Source: Oscillospiraceae bacterium
GTDB lineage: Bacteria; Bacillota; Clostridia; Oscillospirales; Oscillospiraceae
Assembly (NCBI GenBank): GCA_020025345.1
Contig: JAHHSH010000085.1
Location: 1 to 5,481 of the forward strand
Reading direction: 5' to 3'
DNA: 5,481 bases
The first letter of the stretch is position 1. Every line of letters begins with the position of its first letter. A model generated the notes under the pieces. It ran no database searches. It had not been told where the DNA came from and saw only the letters and a list, made by a program, of their open reading frames with translations. This document shows positions 1 to 4,943 of this stretch, one piece after another. The position numbers and the translations under genes were made by a program.

Positions 1-47
1 TGGTTCTCAACGCGATTGCACTCTGCCTTTTTACCCCGGAAAAAGAG

Positions 48-503
48 TTAGGCGGCGAGCGTGAGATACATACCGTAAGCGCCCATCACGGCGTAGATTG
101 CACCCAGCACCAGCAGGATCATGCCGATGACCTTAAATCCAGTGGTTTCCTTCTTGTTGAGGAAACGCCGGGAATAGTACACCAGCAGGCAGGAGAGACC
201 GGTGACGAGGGAAGTGCTGTGGACAGCCAGCGGGTTGCCCTTCAAAGAGGTATTGATGAGGATCACCATCACCAGCAGCACGCCGAAAGCCACGCCCAGT
301 GCGATCTTCACCCACAGAGGCATCTGACTGGTGGACTGCTGCTGTGTGCTCTCCGGCTGTACCCGGTCGCGGACATGGTAGTCCGAGCCGTTCTTCTTCT
401 GGTGTACGTTTTTGTTGGGGTTGCCTTTTGCCTTCTGGATGTTGCGCTGCATCTGGGCGTAATCCGAGGCACCATTCATTTTCGGGTTTTTCTTCTTTGC
501 CAT
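48..503 (-). CDS. Small membrane protein of unknown function, three predicted TM helices
   Basis: I do not recognise a named family for this 151-residue protein. Residues 1-60 are hydrophilic and rich in Lys, Asn and Gln, with no signal peptide. Three hydrophobic stretches follow at about 63-84, 92-110 and 122-149, separated by short charged loops (the second, about 111-119, carries RR and KK). By the positive-inside rule the basic N-terminus and the second loop would be cytoplasmic, leaving the C-terminus outside; this topology is inference. The ATG has AAAGGAG seven nt upstream, so start and reality of the gene are well supported. It lies 29 nt downstream of cinA on the same strand, which suggests one transcript. 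The polar tail could bind nucleic acid or a partner protein, but nothing in the sequence shows that. Confidence is high that it is a gene and low on function. Confidence 0.8.
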   Translation of the reverse strand: MAKKKNPKMNGASDYAQMQRNIQKAKGNPNKNVHQKKNGSDYHVRDRVQPESTQQQSTSQMPLWVKIALGVAFGVLLVMVILINTSLKGNPLAVHSTSLVTGLSCLLVYYSRRFLNKKETTGFKVIGMILLVLGAIYAVMGAYGMYLTLAA

Positions 504-532
504 GGTTTGTCTCCTTTAACTTGCGTTGCTTT

Positions 533-1783
533 TTAAAAATCGAGACCGGCGAGATAGCGCCGGATCATATCCAGTGCATGGTGAGCAGCCGTTATCCGGA
601 CGCGCGTCCGTCCGGTGCCCAGAGATAAATGCCGTACGCAGGTGCCCTCCGGGGTGCTCAAGCCCACAAAGACGGTGCCCACCTCATTGCCACGATCGTC
701 TCGGTCGGGCCCGGCCACGCCGGTGACCGATACGGCCAGATCTGCGCCGGTGATGCGCCGCGCGCCATCGGCCATGGCGGCAGCCACCGGCTCCGAGACA
801 GCGCCGTAGGTATCCAAAAGTGCTTGCGGAACGCCTAAAACGGCGGCTTTCACTTCGTTTGTGTAGGACACCACGCCGCCGCGAAATACGGCGGAGGCGC
901 CGGGTACGTCGGTGATGCGCTTGGCGATTAGGCCGCCGGTGCAGCTCTCGGCTGTGGCGCAGGTGCGGTGCTTTTCCTGTAAAAGCGCTACCACCGCGTG
1001 CTCCAGACCGGCGATGTTCTCGCCGTAGCAGTAGTCGCCCAAGAGACGGCGCACCTCTTGAAGCATCGGCTCCATCAGTTCGGCGCACGCCGCGTCGCTC
1101 TCGCCCTTGGCGGTCATGCGCAGCATCACCTCGCCGGTTTTGGCGTAGGGCGCCAGCGACGGATTCACCGCGTCATTCATCAGCGGCGCTAAAAGCTCCT
1201 GCACCTGCGGCTCGGATAAGCCGAAAATGCGGATGTCCCGGGACAGGATCACCTGCTTCGAGCGGCGGCGCAGCCACGGGAGCACTTGATGTTCCACCAT
1301 GTAGCGGCACTCATGGGGCACGCCGGGGAGCATCATCACCGTGACGCCGTCCTCCTCAAAGCAGCAGCCGGGGGCTGTGCCCACCGGGTTGTGGAAAACT
1401 TCACATCCGGCGGGGAGGCAGGCCTGCTGACGGTTGCACTCCGGCATCGGGCGACGGAATACGGTGTCGAAGCAGTGGCGGATCTCCTCGAGAATCTCCG
1501 GATGAAAGACCAGCTCCCGCCCGAAGGCTTGGGCGACGATGTTCTTTGTCACATCGTCGTAGGTGGGGCCAAGGCCGCCGATGTAGATAATGAGATCGGC
1601 ACGGCGGCGGGCAATGTCGGTGACGGAGTGCAGGCGCTGGACGTTGTCGCCCACAGCCGTGTGATAGAGGACGTCTACCCCCACCGAGGAGAGAGCCTCC
1701 GAGACAAACTGAGCATCGGTGTTGGCGATATTGCCCAGCAGCAGTTCCGTGCCCACGGCGATCAGTTCTGCGCGGAAATTCAT
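533..1783 (-). CDS. cinA: CinA-type protein: nucleotide pyrophosphatase-like domain plus nicotinamide-nucleotide amidase domain
   Basis: This 416-residue protein has the full two-domain CinA architecture. The N-terminal molybdopterin-binding-like domain (about 1-170) has the opening AELIAVGTELLLG (5-17), the GGLGPT signature with DD following (69-77), and the NPVGTAPG and LPGVPHE motifs (132-139, 152-158). In characterised relatives this domain hydrolyses ADP-ribose. The C-terminal PncC-like domain (about 262-411) carries ESCTGG (279-284) with presumed catalytic Ser280, and SVTGVAGP (352-359); this domain deamidates nicotinamide mononucleotide in NAD recycling. Length is normal for the family. 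The segment after GVAGP is DRDDRGNEVG instead of the common glycine-rich GGG...KPVG form, probably a clade variant because the flanking motifs are intact. It follows thiI by 12 nt and is likely translationally coupled to it. In Streptococcus pneumoniae cinA is competence-induced; nothing here shows such regulation. Confidence 0.95.
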   Translation of the reverse strand: MNFRAELIAVGTELLLGNIANTDAQFVSEALSSVGVDVLYHTAVGDNVQRLHSVTDIARRRADLIIYIGGLGPTYDDVTKNIVAQAFGRELVFHPEILEEIRHCFDTVFRRPMPECNRQQACLPAGCEVFHNPVGTAPGCCFEEDGVTVMMLPGVPHECRYMVEHQVLPWLRRRSKQVILSRDIRIFGLSEPQVQELLAPLMNDAVNPSLAPYAKTGEVMLRMTAKGESDAACAELMEPMLQEVRRLLGDYCYGENIAGLEHAVVALLQEKHRTCATAESCTGGLIAKRITDVPGASAVFRGGVVSYTNEVKAAVLGVPQALLDTYGAVSEPVAAAMADGARRITGADLAVSVTGVAGPDRDDRGNEVGTVFVGLSTPEGTCVRHLSLGTGRTRVRITAAHHALDMIRRYLAGLDF

Positions 1784-1790
1784 GACATCG

Positions 1791-1798
1791 CTTCCTTA
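1791..1798 (-). promoter_or_regulatory. cinA ribosome binding site overlapping the thiI stop codon
   Basis: On the minus strand the thiI stop TAA runs straight into the Shine-Dalgarno (TAAGGAAG), seven nt before the cinA ATG at 1783. This arrangement fixes the cinA start and suggests that ribosomes finishing thiI help initiate cinA. Confidence 0.75.
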
Positions 1799-2971
1799 CT
1801 GTAACTTCACTTTAACCACTTCGCGCTGCTCCATAGCGCGCTGGCAGAGACCTTCAATGTCCAGAACGGCCTCCAGTTCCCGCACTTCCTCCACCACGGG
1901 CTTGGTCTTGGGGTGGCGGGGAGTAAACACGGTGCAGCAGTCCTCGTAGGGCAGGATGGAGGTGTCGAACGTGCCGATGTGGCGGGCAATGCGGACAATC
2001 TCCTCCTTGTCCATACCGATGAGGGGACGCAGGACAGGAAGCTCGGTGACGTCGCCGCTGACGCGCAGAGCGTCCATGGTCTGGCTTGCCACCTGACCCA
2101 GGCACTCGCCGGTGACCAGCGACTTGCACTTGAGCTCCTTGGCCAGCATATCGGCAAGGCGCATCATAAAGCGGCGCATAATGAGGGTGAAATACTCCTC
2201 GGGGCAGTTGCGGCGGATCTCCTCCTGAATTTCGGTGAAGGGGATGATGAACACGTTCAGACGTCCCGTCCACTCCGTCAGCTCCTGTGCCAGCTGCAAA
2301 ACCTTCTCCCGTGCCTGGTCGGAGGTGTAGGGAGGGGAGGCAAAGTGGATCATGTCCAGCTTCACGCCGCGCTTGGCGATCATGTAGCTGGAGACGGGGG
2401 AGTCAATACCGCCGGAGAGCAGGCTCACGGCGTTGCCGCCCATGCCGATGGGCAGGCCGCCGGCGGCGGGCTCTGCGGGGCCGTGGACATAGGCTGCATC
2501 CTCGCGCACCTCCACATAGACGGTGAGTTCGGGGTGGTGTACATCGACCTCCAGATGGGGGAAGGCGTGGTGGAGCTGTCCACCCACCCACTGGCTCAGC
2601 TGAATAGAGCCCATGGGGAAGGACTTGTCGGCGCGCTTACTCTCCACCTTGAAGCTGTGGGCAGCGCGCAGGCTGTCGCCCAGATAGAGCTTCGCCATCT
2701 CCAAAATGGCTTCCTTGGTCTTTTCGCAGGGGATGGAGCGGGTGATGGCGATGATGCCGAAGACGTGCTTGCACGCCTCGTAGGCACCCAAAAGATCGCA
2801 CTTCTCCTCCTGCGGCTCCACGTAGATGGTGCTCTGGCGGGAGTAGATCTTGAACTTGCCGAACCGGGAAGTGCGGCGGCGGATATTGCTCATGAGTTTC
2901 ATTTCAAAACTGCGGCGGTTCAGGCCCTTTAAGACCACCTCGCCCAGCTTGCATAGGATCATTTCCTGCAT
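1796..2971 (-). CDS. thiI: tRNA 4-thiouridine synthase / sulfurtransferase ThiI
   Basis: ThiI adenylates U8 of tRNA and replaces its oxygen with sulfur; in many bacteria it also provides sulfur for the thiamine thiazole. The 391-residue protein shows the N-terminal ferredoxin-like domain (KLGEVVLKG, 8-16), a THUMP RNA-binding domain (about 60-165) and the PP-loop ATPase signature SGGIDSP (186-192). GECLGQVASQT (288-298) and YEDCCTVFTPRHPKTKP (342-358) follow. One of Cys345/Cys346 matches the position of the catalytic cysteine equivalent to E. coli Cys344. The C-terminal rhodanese domain of the E. coli enzyme is missing, as in the roughly 400-residue Bacillus form, so sulfur should come directly from a cysteine desulfurase. 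No desulfurase gene is present in this window, unlike the frequent nifS-thiI pairing in Firmicutes. The ATG has AAAGGAG nine nt upstream. comM lies upstream and cinA directly downstream. Confidence 0.96.
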   Translation of the reverse strand: MQEMILCKLGEVVLKGLNRRSFEMKLMSNIRRRTSRFGKFKIYSRQSTIYVEPQEEKCDLLGAYEACKHVFGIIAITRSIPCEKTKEAILEMAKLYLGDSLRAAHSFKVESKRADKSFPMGSIQLSQWVGGQLHHAFPHLEVDVHHPELTVYVEVREDAAYVHGPAEPAAGGLPIGMGGNAVSLLSGGIDSPVSSYMIAKRGVKLDMIHFASPPYTSDQAREKVLQLAQELTEWTGRLNVFIIPFTEIQEEIRRNCPEEYFTLIMRRFMMRLADMLAKELKCKSLVTGECLGQVASQTMDALRVSGDVTELPVLRPLIGMDKEEIVRIARHIGTFDTSILPYEDCCTVFTPRHPKTKPVVEEVRELEAVLDIEGLCQRAMEQREVVKVKLQ

Positions 2972-2980
2972 GGGATGCGT

Positions 2981-2987
2981 CTCCTTT
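2981..2987 (-). promoter_or_regulatory. thiI ribosome binding site
   Basis: AAAGGAG on the minus strand lies nine nt before the ATG at 2971. The in-frame ATG three codons further in is too far from it, so the first ATG is the start. Confidence 0.7.
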
Positions 2988-3049
2988 TGATGGTGTAACG
3001 GCGGGGAAGGGGTGTTCCGCGCCGGAAAATATAAGAACTATGTTACCAT

Positions 3050-3055
3050 ATTATA
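3050..3055 (-). promoter_or_regulatory. Candidate -10 element for thiI
   Basis: A perfect TATAAT reads on the minus strand in the AT-rich half of the comM-thiI gap, about 60 nt upstream of the thiI ribosome binding site. No convincing -35 is present at 16-18 nt and there is no TG extension. It may be a weak internal promoter or just AT-rich sequence. Confidence 0.25.
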
Positions 3056-3079
3056 AATGTGGGAAAAAAGCAAGTATTC

Positions 3080-4597
3080 TCACTTTAAAATATTGTTGCT
3101 GCGGTACTGAATGGCCTCCGCCAGATGGGCGGCGGAGATGTGTTCGCTGCCATCGAGATCTGCAATGGTGCGGGCCATGCGGAGGATCCGGTCGTGGCTG
3201 CGGCCCGTGAGGCCCATGCGATCAAAGGCATTTTTCATCAATCGCTCGCCCGCCTCGTCCAGCGCGCAGAACCGGCCGATCATGGGCGGCGTCATGTAGG
3301 CGTTGCAGCTGACGGAAGTCCCGGCAAAGCGGCGCTTCTGTATTTCCCGGGCGGCGTTGACACGGCCGCGGATGACCTCCGAGGGTTCCGGGGATTCCTT
3401 GCGGCGCATGGCCTCATATTCCACCGACGGCACGGTGATGTGCATATCGATGCGGTCGAGGAGCGGCCCGGAGATGCGGCGCATGTAACGCTCCACCTGC
3501 GCCTCCGAGCAGGTACACCGGCCGGAGGGGTGCCCGTACCAGCCGCAGCGGCAGGGGTTCATGGCGCACACCAGCATGAAGCGGCTGGGCAGTGTCAGCG
3601 ACCCGGCGGCACGGGTGATGGTCAGCGCGCCGTCTTCCAGGGGCTGGCGCAGTGTCTCCAGCGCTGTTTTATCAAATTCCGGCAGCTCGTCGAGGAAGAG
3701 GATACCGTTGTGGGCAAGGGAGATCTCGCCGGGTTTCGGTACGGTGCCGCCACCGGAGAGGGACACGGAGGAGGCGGTATGATGGGGCGAACGGAAGGGC
3801 CTGCGTGTGATCAGCGGGTGGCGGGGGTCGGTGAGTCCTGCCACGGAGTAGACCTCCGTTGTTTCCAGCGATTCCTGCTGCGTCATATCCGGCAGGATGG
3901 AGGGAAGACGCCGTGCCAGCATGGATTTACCGGAGCCGGGGGAGCCGATCAGCAGCACGTTGTGTCCACCGGCGGCGGCCACCTCCAGTGCCCGTTTCAC
4001 GTTCTCCTGTCCCATGACATCGGCGAAGTCCGGCATGGCGGGAAGACCGTCAGAGCTGGGAACCCAAGACTTGGCAGGCACAATAGGCACATCTCCGGCA
4101 AGGTGGGCGGCCAGCTCGGTCAGTGTCTTTACCGGGTAGACAGTGATACCCTCTGCCAGCGTGGCCTCGGCGGCGTTCTCCGCCGGGACGTAGAGCTCCC
4201 GGATCCCTAACCGCTGGGCGCACAGCGCCATAGGTAGTACGCCGGTGATGGGACGCAGCGCCCCGGCAAGGCTCAGTTCGCCCACAAAGGCGGCGTCGCG
4301 GGGCAGCGGGGGCAGCGCTTCGGCGGCGCAGAGGATGCCCAGCGCCATAGGCAGGTCGTACACCGTGCCCTCCTTGCGCTGGGAGGCGGGGGCCAGATTG
4401 ACGGTGATGCGGCTCACCGGGAATTTTCCGCCGCAGTTTTTGATGGCGGCCCGGACGCGTTCCCGCGCCTCCCGTACGGCGGCGTCGGGCAGACCCACCA
4501 CATCAAAGGCGGGTAAGCCGCCGGACAAAAAGCACTCCACGCTGACCTCATAGCCGCGCAAGCCGTTTAAGCCCAGCGAACGCACACTGACGACCAT
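3080..4597 (-). CDS. comM: ComM/YifB-family Mg-chelatase-like AAA+ ATPase
   Basis: ComM proteins are hexameric AAA+ DNA helicases that drive branch migration during integration of transforming DNA; yifB is the housekeeping name. From the ATG at 4597 the protein has 505 residues, the normal family length. The N-terminal Lon-protease-like (ChlI) domain carries GGLPAFDVVGLPDAAVRE (about 26-43). The ATPase core has Walker A GSPGSGKS (218-225), Walker B ILFLDE (299-304), a sensor-1 Asn (347) and four cysteines in a CxC...CxC pair (349, 351, 361, 363) that could bind zinc. LDRIDMHI (380-387) has the presumed arginine finger, and the sensor-2 region is at about 460-480. A GTG nine nt further upstream (4606) is in frame, but its G is the last base of the Shine-Dalgarno, so I reject it as the start. 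The gene is divergent from nifJ and lies upstream of thiI. DNA uptake in this organism is not shown by this gene alone. Confidence 0.95.
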   Translation of the reverse strand: MVVSVRSLGLNGLRGYEVSVECFLSGGLPAFDVVGLPDAAVREARERVRAAIKNCGGKFPVSRITVNLAPASQRKEGTVYDLPMALGILCAAEALPPLPRDAAFVGELSLAGALRPITGVLPMALCAQRLGIRELYVPAENAAEATLAEGITVYPVKTLTELAAHLAGDVPIVPAKSWVPSSDGLPAMPDFADVMGQENVKRALEVAAAGGHNVLLIGSPGSGKSMLARRLPSILPDMTQQESLETTEVYSVAGLTDPRHPLITRRPFRSPHHTASSVSLSGGGTVPKPGEISLAHNGILFLDELPEFDKTALETLRQPLEDGALTITRAAGSLTLPSRFMLVCAMNPCRCGWYGHPSGRCTCSEAQVERYMRRISGPLLDRIDMHITVPSVEYEAMRRKESPEPSEVIRGRVNAAREIQKRRFAGTSVSCNAYMTPPMIGRFCALDEAGERLMKNAFDRMGLTGRSHDRILRMARTIADLDGSEHISAAHLAEAIQYRSNNILK

Positions 4598-4605
4598 ACC
4601 GTCCA

Positions 4606-4612
4606 CTCCTTT
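4606..4612 (-). promoter_or_regulatory. comM ribosome binding site that decides the start
   Basis: AAAGGAG on the minus strand lies eight nt before the ATG at 4597. The upstream in-frame GTG at 4606 overlaps this site and cannot be served by it. Confidence 0.75.
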
Positions 4613-4618
4613 CCGCCC

Positions 4619-4627
4619 TGTGGATAA
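4619..4627 (-). promoter_or_regulatory. DnaA-box-like 9-mer
   Basis: TTATCCACA on the minus strand is an exact match to the strongest E. coli DnaA box. It lies in the predicted comM 5' leader, between the start point and the ribosome binding site. A single exact match in an AT-rich region can be chance. Confidence 0.35.
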
Positions 4628-4636
4628 GATAAATAC

Positions 4637-4647
4637 ATCATACCATA
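4637..4647 (-). promoter_or_regulatory. comM promoter, extended -10 type
   Basis: On the minus strand TATGG directly precedes TATGAT, giving the TRTGn-TATAAT-like extended -10 typical of Gram-positive sigma-A promoters. The -35 region is poor (TTCCAC at 17 nt). Transcription should start near 4630, leaving a leader of about 33 nt before the ATG. Confidence 0.55.
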
Positions 4648-4685
4648 AAACCTACAAAGGTGGAACAGATTTATGAAAAAACGAG

Positions 4686-4725
4686 GGAAAATATGGATGC
4701 AAGACGAACTTTTCTCATATTTTCC
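4686..4725. repeat. Perfect 10-bp inverted repeat, 20-nt spacer
   Basis: GGAAAATATG (4686-4695) and CATATTTTCC (4716-4725) are exact reverse complements with arm centres 30 bp apart, close to three helical turns. It lies 45-95 bp upstream of the predicted comM start point and well upstream of the nifJ promoter. No T-run follows on either strand, so it is not a terminator. It could be an operator for a dimeric regulator; the regulator is unknown. Confidence 0.5.
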
Positions 4726-4728
4726 ACA
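4720..4728 (+). promoter_or_regulatory. DnaA-box-like 9-mer, overlapping an inverted-repeat arm
   Basis: TTTTCCACA fits the relaxed DnaA consensus TTWTNCACA. It is about 100 bp from the exact box near the comM start and faces the opposite way. The same 9-mer also occurs inside cinA (1390-1398, minus), so chance is likely to account for some matches. Confidence 0.25.
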
Positions 4729-4794
4729 AACAGAGGAATCATTATGGCTAAAAAAGAGAGGGGGGCGTAATAATTTTTGTGCACGATGAAGAAA

Positions 4795-4832
4795 AAATGT
4801 TAAAAAGGCGATATCTACAAAAAATAACATTT
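4795..4832. repeat. Perfect 8-bp inverted repeat reaching into the nifJ -35
   Basis: AAATGTTA (4795-4802) and TAACATTT (4825-4832) are exact reverse complements with arm centres 30 bp apart. The right arm covers the first three bases of the nifJ -35 hexamer, so a protein bound there would touch RNA polymerase. The half-sites resemble Rex half-sites loosely, but the 22-nt spacer is wrong for Rex. Confidence 0.4.
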
Positions 4833-4858
4833 ACAGCGGCAGTAAACTGTGATATTAT
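4830..4858 (+). promoter_or_regulatory. nifJ promoter, strong sigma-A type
   Basis: The -35 TTTACA (4830-4835) is separated by exactly 17 nt from the -10 TATTAT (4853-4858). TGTGA immediately before the -10 gives a TRTGn extension. Transcription should start near 4865, about 80 nt upstream of the ATG. Near-consensus elements fit the high expression expected of a central metabolic gene. Confidence 0.75.
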
Positions 4859-4873
4859 CTGTGATGCTAAATA

Positions 4874-4918
4874 TTCCGTACATATTTGTTTTATAAAGAG
4901 TAAAACGTATGTGCGGGA
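4874..4918 (+). promoter_or_regulatory. Stem-loop in the nifJ mRNA leader
   Basis: Bases 4874-4885 pair with 4907-4918 (12 pairs, three of them G-U). After a 2-nt bulge (4886-4887), 4888-4893 pair with 4901-4906 (six pairs), closing a 7-nt loop. The structure begins about ten nt after the predicted start point and ends 12 nt before the Shine-Dalgarno, leaving it free. No U-run follows, so it is not a terminator. A role in mRNA stability or as part of a regulatory leader is inference. Confidence 0.6.
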
Positions 4919-4930
4919 CGTTAATATTAA

Positions 4931-4935
4931 GGAGG
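4931..4935 (+). promoter_or_regulatory. nifJ ribosome binding site
   Basis: GGAGG lies eight nt before the ATG at 4944 and picks that codon over the in-frame ATGs at codons 5 and 8. It is directly preceded by a perfect 10-bp AT palindrome (TTAATATTAA, 4921-4930), which should keep the site unstructured. Confidence 0.8.
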
Positions 4936-4943
4936 CTCGTTCT

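Larger units (their letters stand above)
4598..4943. other. Divergent comM/nifJ intergenic regulatory region
   Basis: This 346-nt AT-rich stretch separates the two divergent genes. It holds a promoter and ribosome binding site for each gene, two inverted repeats, two DnaA-box-like 9-mers, a G-rich run near 4758-4766 and the structured nifJ leader. No clear terminator or RNA gene is seen. A 38-codon ORF (4673-4789, plus) is possible but unproven. Confidence 0.8.

Noticed and set aside
26..46. CTTTTT/AAAAAG inverted repeat downstream of the membrane protein gene as a terminator
   Set aside because: Only six A-T-rich pairs, mostly within the stem, and no U-run after it in the minus direction.
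1913..2932. 339-codon plus-strand ORF opposite thiI
   Set aside because: Antisense shadow of thiI with low-complexity composition and no recognisable motif.
3125..4210. 361-codon plus-strand ORF opposite comM
   Set aside because: It is the antisense shadow of a gene with full AAA+ motifs; its His/Gly/Gln/Ala-rich composition is typical of a GC-rich reverse frame and it shows no domain.
4598..4606. GTG at 4606 as the comM start
   Set aside because: It overlaps the Shine-Dalgarno; the ATG at 4597 has ideal spacing and matches where family members begin.
4797..4816. Rex operator in front of nifJ
   Set aside because: ATGTTAA resembles one half-site, but the second half at the required 4-nt spacing (TTAACAA) is absent.
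4567..4830. 87-codon minus-strand ORF in the intergenic region, running into comM
   Set aside because: It would read through the comM promoter and ribosome binding site in another frame; no good ribosome binding site or family is seen.
4864..4896. 10-codon leader peptide in the nifJ leader
   Set aside because: Its ATG falls at the predicted transcription start with no ribosome binding site.
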